The notes: generated by a model from the letters alone, not told the origin. Shown: positions 33,441 through 42,631, counted from the stretch's first letter. The stretch: 64,000 nucleotides of DNA from Microbacterium sp. H1-D42 (GCF_022637555.1 NZ_CP093342.1:3410001-3474000); one strand, 5' to 3'. Program-made: numbers and translations.

Positions 33441-33794
33441 ATGACCAGCCGCGAAGTCAAGATGATCGTCCTCTCCACCGACGACCTCGATGAGTCGATC
33501 CGCTTCTACACCGAGACCCTCGGGTTCCCGCTGAAGTTCCGCGACGGCAACCACTTCGCGGCCCTCGACGGCGGCACGATCACGATCGCCCTCGCGACCG
33601 AGATCGACCACCCGATTCCAGGGCAGGTCGTCGTCGGCATCAAGACCGGCGACGTCGACGGCGATGCCGCAGCCGTCGAAGAGAACGGCGGCGGAATCGT
33701 CAAGGCCGCGTACAACGATGCCCACGAGCGCCGCGCCGTCGCGTACGACAGCCAGGGCAACGGGATGGTGCTGTACTCACCACTGCCGCACTGA
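33441..33794 (+). CDS. VOC family (glyoxalase-like) protein
   Basis: A 117-residue single-domain VOC protein: VKMIVLSTDDLDESIRFYTETLGFPLKFRDG at the start and the closing strand AVAYDSQGNGMVLYSP. The His/Glu metal ligands of true glyoxalase I are not clearly conserved, so the activity is open; relatives include bleomycin-resistance-type binders. ATG 33441 follows GAGGAG. Stands alone upstream of ligB. Confidence 0.85.
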   Translation: MTSREVKMIVLSTDDLDESIRFYTETLGFPLKFRDGNHFAALDGGTITIALATEIDHPIPGQVVVGIKTGDVDGDAAAVEENGGGIVKAAYNDAHERRAVAYDSQGNGMVLYSPLPH

Positions 33795-33844
33795 GCACCG
33801 GCAGACCCCTGCCGGATGTCCGTGGCGGGTGCGAGACTCTCTCC

Positions 33845-35368
33845 ATGAGGCTCGCCGAGCTCACCACCAGCGTCGAAGAGGTCGCGGCCACGTCATCGCG
33901 GCTCGCGAAGATCGACGCGCTCGCGCGGCTGCTCGAGCGTGCCGAGCCCGATGAGCTCCCCGCACTGACCGGGCTGCTGCTCGCCGCCCCACGGCAGGGG
34001 CGACTGGGCGTCGGCTGGCGCGGGCTCTCCGCACTCGAGGTCGCGCATGCCGCCGATCCCACGCTCTCGATCACCGATGTCGACGACGCCCTCGACGCAC
34101 TCGCGCATGCCTCGGGAACCGGATCCGCCGCGCAGCGCACCCAGATCCTCACCGGTCTGGCATCCCGCGCCACCGCGACCGAGTGGGACTTCCTGGCCCG
34201 CGCGATGCTCGGAGAGCTGCGCACCGGCGCGCTCAGCGGCGTGCTGCTCGACGCCATCGCCCGGGCATCCGCTCGACCGATCGCCGACGTCCGCCGCGCA
34301 GCCATGCTCTCCGGCGATCTCGGCGAGACCGCGGTGATCGCACTGACGGCGAGCGCCGAGCAGCTGGCATCCGTCGGTCTGCGCGTCGGCCGACCAGTGC
34401 TCCCTATGCTCGCCGCCACCGCCGCGACACCAACGGCCGCGCTCGATCTCACCGGCCGGGCATCCGTCGAATACAAGCTCGACGGCGCCCGCATCCAGGT
34501 GCACCGGCACGGCGACGACGTCGGCGTCTACACCCGCAGCCTCGCCGACATCACCCACCGCATCCCCGAGATCGTCGAGATCGTGCGCAGCCTGCCGGCC
34601 CGCGACCTCATCCTTGATGGCGAGACCCTCGCGCTCGATGAGAACGGCGGCCCGCGCCCGTTCCAGCAGACGATGTCGCGGTTCGGTGCCGACGTGGCGC
34701 GCGAGCTGGTGCTGCGTCCGTGGTTCTTCGACGTACTGCACGTCGACGGCCGCGACCTCATCGACGAACCGCTCTCGACCCGGCTCGCGGAACTCGAGAG
34801 GATCGCAGGACAGTGGCGGATGCCCGGCATCGTCACCGCCGACGCGGATGCCGCGGAGCAGTTGTCCCGCGAGGCCCTCGCGGCCGGGCATGAAGGCATC
34901 CTGGTCAAGGCGATCGCTGCGCCGTATGCAGCCGGGCGACGGGGCAAGTCCTGGATCAAGGTCAAACCGGTGCTCACCTACGACCTGGTCGTACTCGGCG
35001 CGGAATGGGGCTCGGGCCGGCGACGCGGATGGCTGTCGAACCTGCACCTCGGCGCTCGCGACCCTTCGGGGGAGTTCGGTGAACCCGGTGGATTCGTCAT
35101 GGTCGGCAAGACCTTCAAAGGCCTCACCGATGAGCTGCTGCGCTGGCAGACCGAGACGTTCCCCGAGTATGAGCGCGACCGCACGCAGCATGCCGTGATG
35201 CTGCGGCCCGAACTCGTCGTCGAGATCGCCATCGACGGCGTGCAGCACTCACCCCGGTATCCCGGCGGAATCGCTCTGCGCTTCGCGCGGGTGAAGGGCT
35301 ACCGCCCCGACAAGACCGCTGCCGAAGCAGACACCATCCAGACGCTGCGTGCGCTGCTGCGCGAGTAG
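33845..35368 (+). CDS. ligB: ATP-dependent DNA ligase LigB
   Basis: A 507-residue ATP-dependent ligase, the same length as mycobacterial LigB. Residues 1-200 are the all-helical DNA-binding domain; the nucleotidyl-transferase domain carries EYKLDGARIQVHRHG with adenylated Lys K211, motif III (PWFFDVLHVDG), motif IV (HEGILVKA) and motif V (SWIKVKP); the C-terminal OB domain ends RFARVKGYRPDKT. Ligases of this type are accessory to the essential NAD-dependent LigA and serve repair. ATG 33845. Confidence 0.95.
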   Translation: MRLAELTTSVEEVAATSSRLAKIDALARLLERAEPDELPALTGLLLAAPRQGRLGVGWRGLSALEVAHAADPTLSITDVDDALDALAHASGTGSAAQRTQILTGLASRATATEWDFLARAMLGELRTGALSGVLLDAIARASARPIADVRRAAMLSGDLGETAVIALTASAEQLASVGLRVGRPVLPMLAATAATPTAALDLTGRASVEYKLDGARIQVHRHGDDVGVYTRSLADITHRIPEIVEIVRSLPARDLILDGETLALDENGGPRPFQQTMSRFGADVARELVLRPWFFDVLHVDGRDLIDEPLSTRLAELERIAGQWRMPGIVTADADAAEQLSREALAAGHEGILVKAIAAPYAAGRRGKSWIKVKPVLTYDLVVLGAEWGSGRRRGWLSNLHLGARDPSGEFGEPGGFVMVGKTFKGLTDELLRWQTETFPEYERDRTQHAVMLRPELVVEIAIDGVQHSPRYPGGIALRFARVKGYRPDKTAAEADTIQTLRALLRE

Positions 35369-35377
35369 GGGCGCAAG

Positions 35378-35953
35378 TCAGTCGCGAGCGCCGATCCCGC
35401 GCATGACCATCTGCACGACAGCATCCACTCGCTGCTCACTCAGCGGCTGACCCAGCAGCGCCGCATAGCTGGCGGTGGCGATGAAGTGGTCGGCGACGAC
35501 GTCAGCATCCACGTCCTCGCGCACGTCCCCGTCGGCGACCGCCTGCCGCAGCCGCGTCTTCACCCACTCGCGGATGGGCGCCGCCAGGCGCTCGTTCAAC
35601 ACGAGCCCGAGTTCTGGATCGGTCGCGGTCACCGCAATCAGCGCACGCGCCACCTCGATGCCGACCATATCGCCCTGCCCCGCCGACACCCCAGCGAACC
35701 ACGCCCGCAGGTCGGCGGCCAGGTCATCAGTGGTCGGCACGACAGCATCCGACCCCGGCAGCTCACCCTCGAGCAGCGCCTCGCCGAGCACGGCGGCCTT
35801 CGACGGCCACCACCGGTAGATGGTCTGCTTCGAGACGCCCGCCTCGGTCGCGAGGCCCTCGATCGTGACGGCCGCGTAGCTGTCTTCGGCAAGCGCGCGA
35901 CGCATGGCCGACATCACGGCCTGCCGGGCTTTCTCACTGCGGGGACGAGGCAT
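35378..35953 (-). CDS. TetR-family regulator
   Basis: A 191-residue TetR-type repressor. The helix-turn-helix is VTIEGLATEAGVSKQTIYRWWPSK near residues 24-47. The C-terminal half matches TetR_C regulators of the ligand-binding kind (ADLRAWFAGVSAGQGDMVGI). ATG 35953 gives the usual MPRPRSEKARQAV start. It is divergent from the SDR gene at 36039, and the inverted repeat between them (35981-36007) is the likely operator, so the SDR is its probable target. Confidence 0.92.
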   Translation of the reverse strand: MPRPRSEKARQAVMSAMRRALAEDSYAAVTIEGLATEAGVSKQTIYRWWPSKAAVLGEALLEGELPGSDAVVPTTDDLAADLRAWFAGVSAGQGDMVGIEVARALIAVTATDPELGLVLNERLAAPIREWVKTRLRQAVADGDVREDVDADVVADHFIATASYAALLGQPLSEQRVDAVVQMVMRGIGARD

Positions 35954-35980
35954 TCCCACAGGGTAGCGCGCGTACACTGG

Positions 35981-36007
35981 AATAACGAGACGATGCGTTG
36001 CGTTATT
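35981..36007. promoter_or_regulatory. Inverted repeat between TetR and SDR genes
   Basis: AATAACG (35981-35987) and CGTTATT (36001-36007) are perfect 7-bp arms 13 bp apart; an inner AACG/CGTT pair lies within. It sits midway in the 85-bp divergent gap, 28 bp from the tetR start and 32 bp from the SDR start, as expected for an operator covering both promoters. Confidence 0.6.
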
Positions 36008-36038
36008 GCTTGACACGAGGCCTACAAGAGGAGAAACC

Positions 36039-37040
36039 ATGGCACTCACCGCTCACTCCACCATCGGCGAATGGCTCGACGACGCCACCGGCGGCCCGCT
36101 GATCACCGCCCTGCTCACGCAGTCCGGCTCCGATCCTGCACAGCTGACGCCCGTGCTCGGCCTGCCCCTGCAGCAGCTCGTCGCGATGAGTCAGGGCGCC
36201 ATGCCTCAGTCCGTCGTCGACGACCTCGTCCGCGCCGCGAACGGCGGCGAGATCCCCGCCGACACCGAGACCGCCGGCTGGACCGAGAAGGTCACCGCCG
36301 GACGCTTCGCCGGCAAGACCGTGATCGTCACCGGCGCAGCATCCGGAATCGGCAAGGCTACCGCCACGCGCATCGCTCGCGAGGGCGGCCGCGTGATCGC
36401 GTCCGACATCGCCGCAGACAAGCTCGACGCGCTGCGCGAAGAACTGTCGGATGCTGACATCGTCACCGTCGCGGGCGACCTCACCAAGCAGGACGCCGTC
36501 GACGCCGTCATCGCCGCCGCCGGCGACCGCATCGACGCGCTCGCGAACGTCGCCGGCATCAACGACGACTTCTCTCCCGCCGGAGAGACGTCGGATGCTG
36601 TCTGGGACCGCGTCATCGCGATCAACCTCACCGCGCCGTTCAAGCTCATGCGCGCGGTGCTGCCTCTGATGGAGGCAGCCGGTCGCGGGTCGGTGCTCAA
36701 CGTCTCGAGCGAGGCCGGCCTGCGCGGCAACGCCTCGGGCAACGCCTACACGGCCAGCAAGCACGGCATCATCGGCGTCACCAAGTCGGCCGCATTCATG
36801 TACGGCCCGAAGGGGATCCGCGTGAACTCCGTCGCTCCGGGTGGCGTCGCCACCGGCATCCCGATGCCGCCGAACATGTCGGCCGCAGGGTCCGCGCGCC
36901 TCGCGCCGTTCCAGCAGGCGATCCCCTCGGTCGCCACGGCTGAGCAGCTCGCAGCATCCATCACCTTCCTGCTCAGCGACGACGCCGTCAACATCAACGG
37001 CGCCATCCTGGCCTCCGACGGCGGGTGGTCGGTGCAGTAA
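36039..37040 (+). CDS. Short-chain dehydrogenase with N-terminal extension
   Basis: A 333-residue SDR oxidoreductase. Residues 86-333 are the classical domain: VIVTGAASGIGKATATRIA (cofactor motif), NVAGIND, the Ser in NVSSEAG, and YTASKHG (catalytic Tyr and Lys), ending in NINGAILASDGGWSVQ. Residues 1-85 are an extra helical region unusual for the family. GAGGAG precedes the ATG at 36039. Substrate unknown. Probably repressed by the divergent TetR protein. Confidence 0.9.
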   Translation: MALTAHSTIGEWLDDATGGPLITALLTQSGSDPAQLTPVLGLPLQQLVAMSQGAMPQSVVDDLVRAANGGEIPADTETAGWTEKVTAGRFAGKTVIVTGAASGIGKATATRIAREGGRVIASDIAADKLDALREELSDADIVTVAGDLTKQDAVDAVIAAAGDRIDALANVAGINDDFSPAGETSDAVWDRVIAINLTAPFKLMRAVLPLMEAAGRGSVLNVSSEAGLRGNASGNAYTASKHGIIGVTKSAAFMYGPKGIRVNSVAPGGVATGIPMPPNMSAAGSARLAPFQQAIPSVATAEQLAASITFLLSDDAVNINGAILASDGGWSVQ

Positions 37041-37123
37041 GCACCTGCGCGATTCCGTGCGGGCGCGGCCGGACTCCTGTCCCGGTCGCGCCCGACCTGT
37101 CAGAAGCGAGTACCGTCGCATCC

Positions 37124-37450
37124 ATGCCGCGCCCCGACACCCTCGCCGCCGTCCGTGACTTCGCCGCCGAGCGCGGGTGGCATCAGGCGCATTCGCCGGA
37201 GAACCTCGCCAAGAGCATCTCGATCGAGGCCGCCGAGCTGCTGGAGTGCTTCCAGTGGACGCCCGACTACGACGCCGATCACGCCGCCGACGAGCTCGCC
37301 GATGTGCTCACCTATTGCATCCATCTCGCCGACAGGCTCGGCGTCGACATCGATGACATCGTGCTGCGCAAGCTCGAGAAGACGCGGCAGAAGTACCCGG
37401 TCGAGCTGCAGGGCACGGCCATCCCGACACCAGTCGAGCGGCCGGCCTGA
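37124..37450 (+). CDS. MazG-like nucleotide pyrophosphohydrolase
   Basis: A 108-residue all-alpha NTP pyrophosphohydrolase. The metal-binding acidic helices are SISIEAAELLECFQW and ADELADVLTYCIHLADRLG (E-x3-E and E-x2-D pattern). It resembles the short MazG-like/RS21-C6 group that removes unwanted dNTPs. The ATG at 37124 was chosen because the protein then starts at the family's usual N-terminus. Confidence 0.88.
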   Translation: MPRPDTLAAVRDFAAERGWHQAHSPENLAKSISIEAAELLECFQWTPDYDADHAADELADVLTYCIHLADRLGVDIDDIVLRKLEKTRQKYPVELQGTAIPTPVERPA

Positions 37451-37478
37451 CCCCAGGCCCAGCCCCGCGCGCGCCCGC

Positions 37479-37545
37479 ACACTTTTCCCCGTTCTGCACA
37501 TGGATTCACCCGGTTCCTGTGCACTCCGGGGGTTTCTGTGCGTGC
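37479..37545. repeat. Three degenerate direct repeats
   Basis: In the 143-bp gap before the 37594 gene, three units of about 20-24 bp follow each other: CACTTTTCCCCGTTCTGCAC, TGGATTCACCCGGTTCCTGTGCAC and CCGGGGGTTTCTGTGCGTGC. All share an approximate C/GGTT-C-TG-TGC core. TGCACA (37495-37500) and TGTGCA (37518-37523) also form an inverted pair. Purpose unknown; they may be regulator sites or a decayed intergenic repeat. Confidence 0.35.
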
Positions 37546-37593
37546 GCGGCGACGCACCCCGTCCCCGCATGGGAGGCCCCATAGACTCGCCCC

Positions 37594-39285
37594 ATGGATG
37601 CCGACGTCGCCACCACCCAGCAGGCTGACGAGCTCGCGGCCGACATCATGAGGCCGCGCCAGCGCCCGCTGGTGCTGGTCTCGACAGCATCCGACGGTAC
37701 GTTCCGCTTCGACGTCCCGCGGCTGCGCTCCGAGCTCGACGGCATCGCCGATGTCGTCACCATCGCCACCGGCACGGCGACCAAGCACCTCGAGCACCTG
37801 CTGCCGCCGAAGGCCCAGGTGTTCAACGGCGCCGGCCGCTCGTACCCACCGGACTTCAACGGCGACGCCGACTGGCACCGCTCGCACCTGCGCTTTCCCG
37901 AGCACTCCGACACCCGCGACCTCGTCGACGATGCGATGGCGCAGACCGGCCGGCGCACGGTCGAATCCGCGCGCACCCCCAGCATCCGACGCGCGACGGG
38001 CATCGTGCAGCGGTTCTTCGATGACGACACCCGTGCGATCGTCCGGCTCGGCGACGGCACGATGGTCAGCGCGACCGCCGCGCTGCTGCCGCCCGACCTC
38101 CCGCTCGCGGCGGCGCTCGTGGTCGGCGAGCCGGTCAGCGGCATCCTCGACGATCTCGAGCTGCGTCCGGAACCTGTCGCCGCCGACCTCTCCGCACTCA
38201 GCGCCGGGTCGCACACGCTCGCCCTGGTCGTGAAGGTCACCGAGCTGCGTGCGACGGTGCAGCTGCACCCGCGCGAGGCGTTCGTGCTGCGCCGCCGCGA
38301 TGTCGCCGGGGACGACGTGCCGGTCGGCGACGTGCTGCACGTAGGAGACGTGATCCGCGTGCGCGTGCGGCGCGATCCCGGCCTCGCGCTCAGCCACGCG
38401 GATGCCGACCCCGCAGCACCGCTCACCCCGGCACCCGCACTGGTGGTCGGCGGTGCGCCGTGGCTGGCCGAGGGTCGCGCGCGAAGCGCGCCGAATCAAA
38501 CGATGTCGGATGCTGCCGCGCCTGCCACGCCGGTCACAGAGCCGCAGGATGCCCCGCCGGCACCCACTGCATCGGCCGCGCCGCGCGACGCTGATCACGC
38601 CACCCGGCACGACGTGAACGCCCTGGCGCGGGAGGTCTCTGCCCTGCGCGGTGACATGCTGGCGCTGACCAATCTGGTCGCACGTGGTGGACGCAGCGCG
38701 ACCGACGACGGCACGCTCGCGCGATTGCGCGCCGAGAACGAGCAGCTGCGGGCGAAGCTCGCCGAGGAACGTGCCGAGCGGGCGAACGCCGAGGCGAAGT
38801 TGGCCGAAGCGACCCAGGAGGGGCGTGAGAAGGGACGCGCGCTGCGTGACGCCCGACGGGCCGCGGAGCGGTCGCATGTGGATGCCACAGCCGACGGCAT
38901 CCGCTTGGAGATCGAACGCACCTGGGGAAACCGCACCGCTCCCGGCGAGCGCACCCGCTGGCCCCTGCGCGAGTACCGCTTCGGCACGGGCTTCATCGAG
39001 TCGCTCGACGCGCTCGACGAGAATCAGTTGAGCAAGGCCGTTCGCGCGTGCGTGGATGCCATCACCGGGCGTGACCGCGAGATCCCCGCTCGTGAACTGC
39101 ACCGGCTGCGCACCGGCGAGGGTGGCGACGATCCGTACGTCATCCGCGACGCGGACGGCGCCAGATGCTGGCGTTCATCGATCGAGCAGAACGCTCCGGG
39201 GGCGCGGCGCCTGCATTACTGGGAGCTCCCAGGCGGCGTGATCGAGCTCAGCCGCATCGTGCACCACGACGACACGAGGCCGTAA
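37594..39285 (+). CDS. Large conserved hypothetical protein with coiled coil
   Basis: A 563-residue soluble protein of unknown function. The N-terminal 90 residues form an alpha/beta unit (RPLVLVSTASDGTFRFDVPR, then VVTIATGTATKHLEHLLPPKAQVFNGAGRSYP). The middle contains two small beta-barrel-like segments; a Pro/Ala-rich linker follows (about 290-335), then a coiled coil (about 350-430; LRAENEQLRAKLAEERAERANAEAKLAEA) and a C-terminal helical domain with VIRDADGARCWRSSI. The first unit looks like a nucleotide- or ligand-binding fold but no motif is certain. Stands alone; could serve a stress or defence system, which is speculative. Confidence 0.7.
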   Translation: MDADVATTQQADELAADIMRPRQRPLVLVSTASDGTFRFDVPRLRSELDGIADVVTIATGTATKHLEHLLPPKAQVFNGAGRSYPPDFNGDADWHRSHLRFPEHSDTRDLVDDAMAQTGRRTVESARTPSIRRATGIVQRFFDDDTRAIVRLGDGTMVSATAALLPPDLPLAAALVVGEPVSGILDDLELRPEPVAADLSALSAGSHTLALVVKVTELRATVQLHPREAFVLRRRDVAGDDVPVGDVLHVGDVIRVRVRRDPGLALSHADADPAAPLTPAPALVVGGAPWLAEGRARSAPNQTMSDAAAPATPVTEPQDAPPAPTASAAPRDADHATRHDVNALAREVSALRGDMLALTNLVARGGRSATDDGTLARLRAENEQLRAKLAEERAERANAEAKLAEATQEGREKGRALRDARRAAERSHVDATADGIRLEIERTWGNRTAPGERTRWPLREYRFGTGFIESLDALDENQLSKAVRACVDAITGRDREIPARELHRLRTGEGGDDPYVIRDADGARCWRSSIEQNAPGARRLHYWELPGGVIELSRIVHHDDTRP

Positions 39286-39387
39286 CGCCGCAGTCGGCCG
39301 GGCCGCGTCTGCCGTCAGAGTCATCGATCTGCGATCCGATCCCGTAGGTTGATCTGAACACCGTCCTTCTACCGCGCGGAACCTCCA

Positions 39388-40488
39388 TTGCCTCAGTTCG
39401 ACTTCGGCCACTTCTACAAGTTCATCGTCTCTGCAGGCCTCGTCCTCGTCGCGACGGCGCTCGTGGTCCCGTGGATCGTGTTCCAGTCCACCGGCATCCT
39501 GACGATCCCCAAGAGCGAGCTCGACGGACTCACCGACACCGCGAAGACGATGATCGTCGAGCGCCAGAGCGGTCTCTCGGACTTTCAGGACTGGGCATTC
39601 CCCGGACTCCCGCTCGCTCTCGGCACCGTCGGGTTCGGTGTGATCGTGCTCGGGCTGATGTCCTGGCACAAGCGCCAGACCCAGCAGAACGCCATCGATG
39701 ACCTCGACCTCGAGACCAAGCGCGCCGCGTTCGCTGACGCCACGCAACTTGAGGTCGACTCCAAGCTGCGTGACGAGGTGACCGAGGAACTCCGGGCGGA
39801 GGCGGCGACCACCCCGGCCGTCGAACCCGTGCCCGACGATCCGGCATCCGACGGCGAACGTGAGCCTTCGATACAGACTCCGCCGGGCGAGCCCGGCCTC
39901 TCCCGACCCGGTGCGGATTCCGACCCGAGCGGCGTCACCTCGCTGATGCATCGCATGCGCGACTGGGAGGTATCGCTGTTCGAGCGACTCGAACTCGCCT
40001 ATACCGGTGCGACCGAGCCTCGGCGCAACGTGCGCATGACGACCGGAGACGGTCGCGTCTACATCCTCGACGCGCTGCTCTCGCCGGACGGCGAGAGCGA
40101 GTGGGGGCAGCTCGCGATCGAGTTGAAGGCCGTCTCGACGGCGCAGCTCGTCGTTCCCCGCATCCGCGACGCCATGACTCGGATAGGCGCCGTCGCCGTG
40201 AATCTCAAGCCAGGGCTCGTGTACACCGGGCTGCCCGGGCGTCCACCCCGGACGACGACTACCGCTGTCGTCATGCTCATCTGCCAGGACTTCGAGGCCG
40301 GTCAACGGCTGCGGTCGTCAGCGGAAGCGACCGTCCGCGAACTCAACTCGATCATGCAGGTGCGGGTCGGAGTGATCGTGATCTCTGCAGAGTCCTTCGA
40401 GAACGCGGATGCCACCACGCTGCGACGGCTGATCACACGGGCGTGGTCGAGCCGCGGCGACGAGGGTCAGCTCGTCTGGCATCCCTGA
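39388..40488 (+). CDS. Membrane-anchored PD-(D/E)XK-like protein
   Basis: A 366-residue protein with two N-terminal membrane helices (about 10-32 and 72-92), a charged and disordered linker (about 105-190), and a soluble C-terminal domain. That domain has VRMTTGDGRVYILDALLSPDGESEW, then QLAIELKAVS: an Asp followed by E-x-K at the right spacing for a PD-(D/E)XK fold, though other key residues cannot be confirmed. It may be a non-nuclease relative. The start is a TTG at 39388 with a weak ribosome site, so the N-terminus is uncertain. Confidence 0.6.
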   Translation: MPQFDFGHFYKFIVSAGLVLVATALVVPWIVFQSTGILTIPKSELDGLTDTAKTMIVERQSGLSDFQDWAFPGLPLALGTVGFGVIVLGLMSWHKRQTQQNAIDDLDLETKRAAFADATQLEVDSKLRDEVTEELRAEAATTPAVEPVPDDPASDGEREPSIQTPPGEPGLSRPGADSDPSGVTSLMHRMRDWEVSLFERLELAYTGATEPRRNVRMTTGDGRVYILDALLSPDGESEWGQLAIELKAVSTAQLVVPRIRDAMTRIGAVAVNLKPGLVYTGLPGRPPRTTTTAVVMLICQDFEAGQRLRSSAEATVRELNSIMQVRVGVIVISAESFENADATTLRRLITRAWSSRGDEGQLVWHP

Positions 40489-40517
40489 CGGGCAGCGACT
40501 TGGGCGGCAGGTGCCGG

Positions 40518-41480
40518 TCAGTCCGCGCGGCGGGAGAGCAGCATCCGCACGCCCGTACCCAACAGACCGATCACGAGGGCGACCACGGCGGGCTGCCACA
40601 GCACGGCCAGTGCCTGCGGGAAGATCTGCGTGGCAGCATCCGCCATCTCGCGCAGGTCTCCCAGCAGCACTCGTGAGCCGAGAACGTACTGCATCGCGGT
40701 GAACACCGCCGGCAGCACCCACACGGCGAGCGGGCCGACGATCCAGACGGCGAGCCGACTGAGCGGACGCACGCCGCACCACGCGAGCGTGACGCCGACG
40801 ATCACGGCCGGCAGCCAGCGCAGCACTTCGCTGACGACCGGCGGATAGCCCATATAGGTGGTGAACGCGACTATCGCCGTGCCGATCCAGCTCGCGAACG
40901 GCACGGCGGCGAGCACGATGCCCAGAGCGACCGGCGTCACGGTGCGGCGCGAGGTCAGCAGCAGTCCGAGTTGGGCGAAGAGGATGCCCATGATGACGCC
41001 ACCCAGCATCCCGCCGAAATAGAGCACTTCGCGTCCGCCGGCGGTGCCGCGCGTCAGGCCGAGTCCGTCAGCCACCACCGCGAAGGACTGCACCGTCACG
41101 ATCGCGTGCACGAGCAGCACGCCGAGCGCCGCGATGCCGGCGCGCATCGGCCGCCTTCGTGACAGCACCCGCACGGCAAGCCCGGCCACGATTCCGCCCA
41201 TGAGCAGCATGCCGAAGATGTTCAGCGCGTAGTACTGACTGACCGGCAGCAGCGAGAACGGCATGTCGTCCGGCATGGTCTGCGTCTGCCACAGGTTCTG
41301 CAGCGGCAGCCGCCCTCCGCCGACCCACGACGGGAACAGCATGACGGCGGATGCCACGATGCCGACCAGCAGCGATGGCCAGGTCGCGGACTTCTCAGCG
41401 CTCGGCTCAGCGCTCGGCTCTGCGGTCGATGTGGTCGCGGCTTGAGTCTCTGCGGTCGCGGCGTCGATGCCAGGTTCCAT
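40518..41480 (-). CDS. Polytopic membrane protein of unknown function
   Basis: A 320-residue integral membrane protein with about nine predicted helices after a 30-residue Ala/Glu/Ser-rich N-terminal tail. No transporter motif, conserved charged pair or known family signature is visible. It converges with the 39388 gene (29 bp apart) and starts 70 bp from a divergent small DsrE-like gene. Function unknown. Confidence 0.7.
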   Translation of the reverse strand: MEPGIDAATAETQAATTSTAEPSAEPSAEKSATWPSLLVGIVASAVMLFPSWVGGGRLPLQNLWQTQTMPDDMPFSLLPVSQYYALNIFGMLLMGGIVAGLAVRVLSRRRPMRAGIAALGVLLVHAIVTVQSFAVVADGLGLTRGTAGGREVLYFGGMLGGVIMGILFAQLGLLLTSRRTVTPVALGIVLAAVPFASWIGTAIVAFTTYMGYPPVVSEVLRWLPAVIVGVTLAWCGVRPLSRLAVWIVGPLAVWVLPAVFTAMQYVLGSRVLLGDLREMADAATQIFPQALAVLWQPAVVALVIGLLGTGVRMLLSRRAD

Positions 41481-41550
41481 GGGTCGAGTCTGGCAGGTGC
41501 GTCATCGCGGAGTACGCGGGACACTGGAGACCGGCGATATGAGGAGGCCC

Positions 41551-41877
41551 ATGACGAACCCACCCACCGTGCTGCTGCACGTCTCAGACCGTCCAGAGGA
41601 CATCGTTCGGGCCCTCGGCTCCGCCCGCACCCTGCACGCGCACCGGCCCGAGTTCAGCATCCGAATCATCGTCAACGGCCCCGCCATCACAGGTCTCACC
41701 GTCGGCGCGCCGGCGCTCGAACTGTCGGAAGCGGCGACCGTGGAGGCCTGCGAGGTCGGGATGCGCGGCCACGACATCCGCGCCGAGCAGCTGCAGCCGG
41801 GCGTGCGCACGACAGCATCCGCCGTCGTCGCACTCAGCAACGGGCAGTTCGACGGCGCGGCCTACGTGCGGATCTGA
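41551..41877 (+). CDS. DsrE-like small protein
   Basis: A 108-residue alpha/beta protein. TVLLHVSDRPEDIVRALGSARTLHAH then FSIRIIVNGPAITGLTVGA is typical of DsrE/YchN-like folds, in which a Cys on a loop can carry sulfur; here CEVGMRGHDIRAEQL provides a candidate Cys. The role is unknown. ATG 41551 is chosen because GAGGAGG (41541-41547) lies just upstream; earlier in-frame starts lack such a site. Confidence 0.65.
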   Translation: MTNPPTVLLHVSDRPEDIVRALGSARTLHAHRPEFSIRIIVNGPAITGLTVGAPALELSEAATVEACEVGMRGHDIRAEQLQPGVRTTASAVVALSNGQFDGAAYVRI

Positions 41878-41912
41878 CTGAGCGGGGTTGTGGGCCAGGT
41901 CCGCACGGGCCG

Positions 41913-42623
41913 TCAGGCCTTCGCGAGCTTCGCCAGCGTCGCGTTGTCGTTGGGGAATCCCGCGTTCGCCATGAACACGTCGTACGCCTTGACAGCGTCG
42001 ATCCGCGTCAGTGACGGGTCGTACACCGTGAAGACGCCGGTGACGAGGGCATCCGCTCCCGCCGCCGCGCAGGCCTGCGCCATCTCGAGAGTCACCCCGC
42101 CGTCGATCTGGATGAGCGCCTCTGGGTTCTCGCGGTCACGCAGACGCGAGAGCTCCTCGAGTCGCTGCAGCGAGCCGGGCAGAAAGCTCTGCCCGGCGAA
42201 TCCGGGTTCGACTGTCATCAGCACGACGTAGTCGACATACGGGAGTACGGGCACGACGGCGTCGACCGGCGTCGACGGGTTGAGAGCGACCCCGGCACGC
42301 ATGCCGGCGGCCTGGATCTGGGCGACAGTGCGGCGGGCGAACCTCGTCGAGTCGAGATGGAAGCTGGCGGCATCGCAGCCGGCCTCCTGCAGGGCTCCGA
42401 TGTACTGCCCCATGTCGTCGACCATCAGGTGCGCATCGATGACGAGTTCGGGGTAGTTCCGGCGCAGCGATCGCACCATGTCCACCGAGAAGCACAGGTT
42501 CGGCACGTAGTGAGCATCCATCACATCGACGTGCACCCCCCGCACTCCGGCGTCGACGAACGCGTCGAGATCGGCGCGCAGCGTGAGGAAGTCCGAGTTC
42601 GCGAGAGAGGGCAGATTGATCAT
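41913..42623 (-). CDS. Ribulose-phosphate 3-epimerase family protein
   Basis: A 236-residue TIM-barrel sugar-phosphate epimerase. Family marks: HVDVMDAHYVPNLCFS (metal His and Asp), VIDAHLMVDD, FHLDST, GVALNPSTP, LMTVEPGFAGQSF and IQIDGGVT. It is more divergent than housekeeping Rpe (allulose-phosphate-epimerase-like in places) and lies last in a catabolic operon after iolB-like and M24 genes, so it probably acts on a special sugar phosphate. AGGAG before ATG 42623. Confidence 0.85.
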   Translation of the reverse strand: MINLPSLANSDFLTLRADLDAFVDAGVRGVHVDVMDAHYVPNLCFSVDMVRSLRRNYPELVIDAHLMVDDMGQYIGALQEAGCDAASFHLDSTRFARRTVAQIQAAGMRAGVALNPSTPVDAVVPVLPYVDYVVLMTVEPGFAGQSFLPGSLQRLEELSRLRDRENPEALIQIDGGVTLEMAQACAAAGADALVTGVFTVYDPSLTRIDAVKAYDVFMANAGFPNDNATLAKLAKA

Positions 42624-42631
42624 TCGGGCTC

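Noticed and set aside
33441..33794. Bleomycin-resistance function for the VOC protein
   Set aside because: Fold only; the binding residues cannot be assigned from the sequence.
37312..39102. A 596-codon frame opposite the 37594 gene
   Set aside because: Antisense shadow; starts and ends do not match any signal and it overlaps the MazG-like gene.
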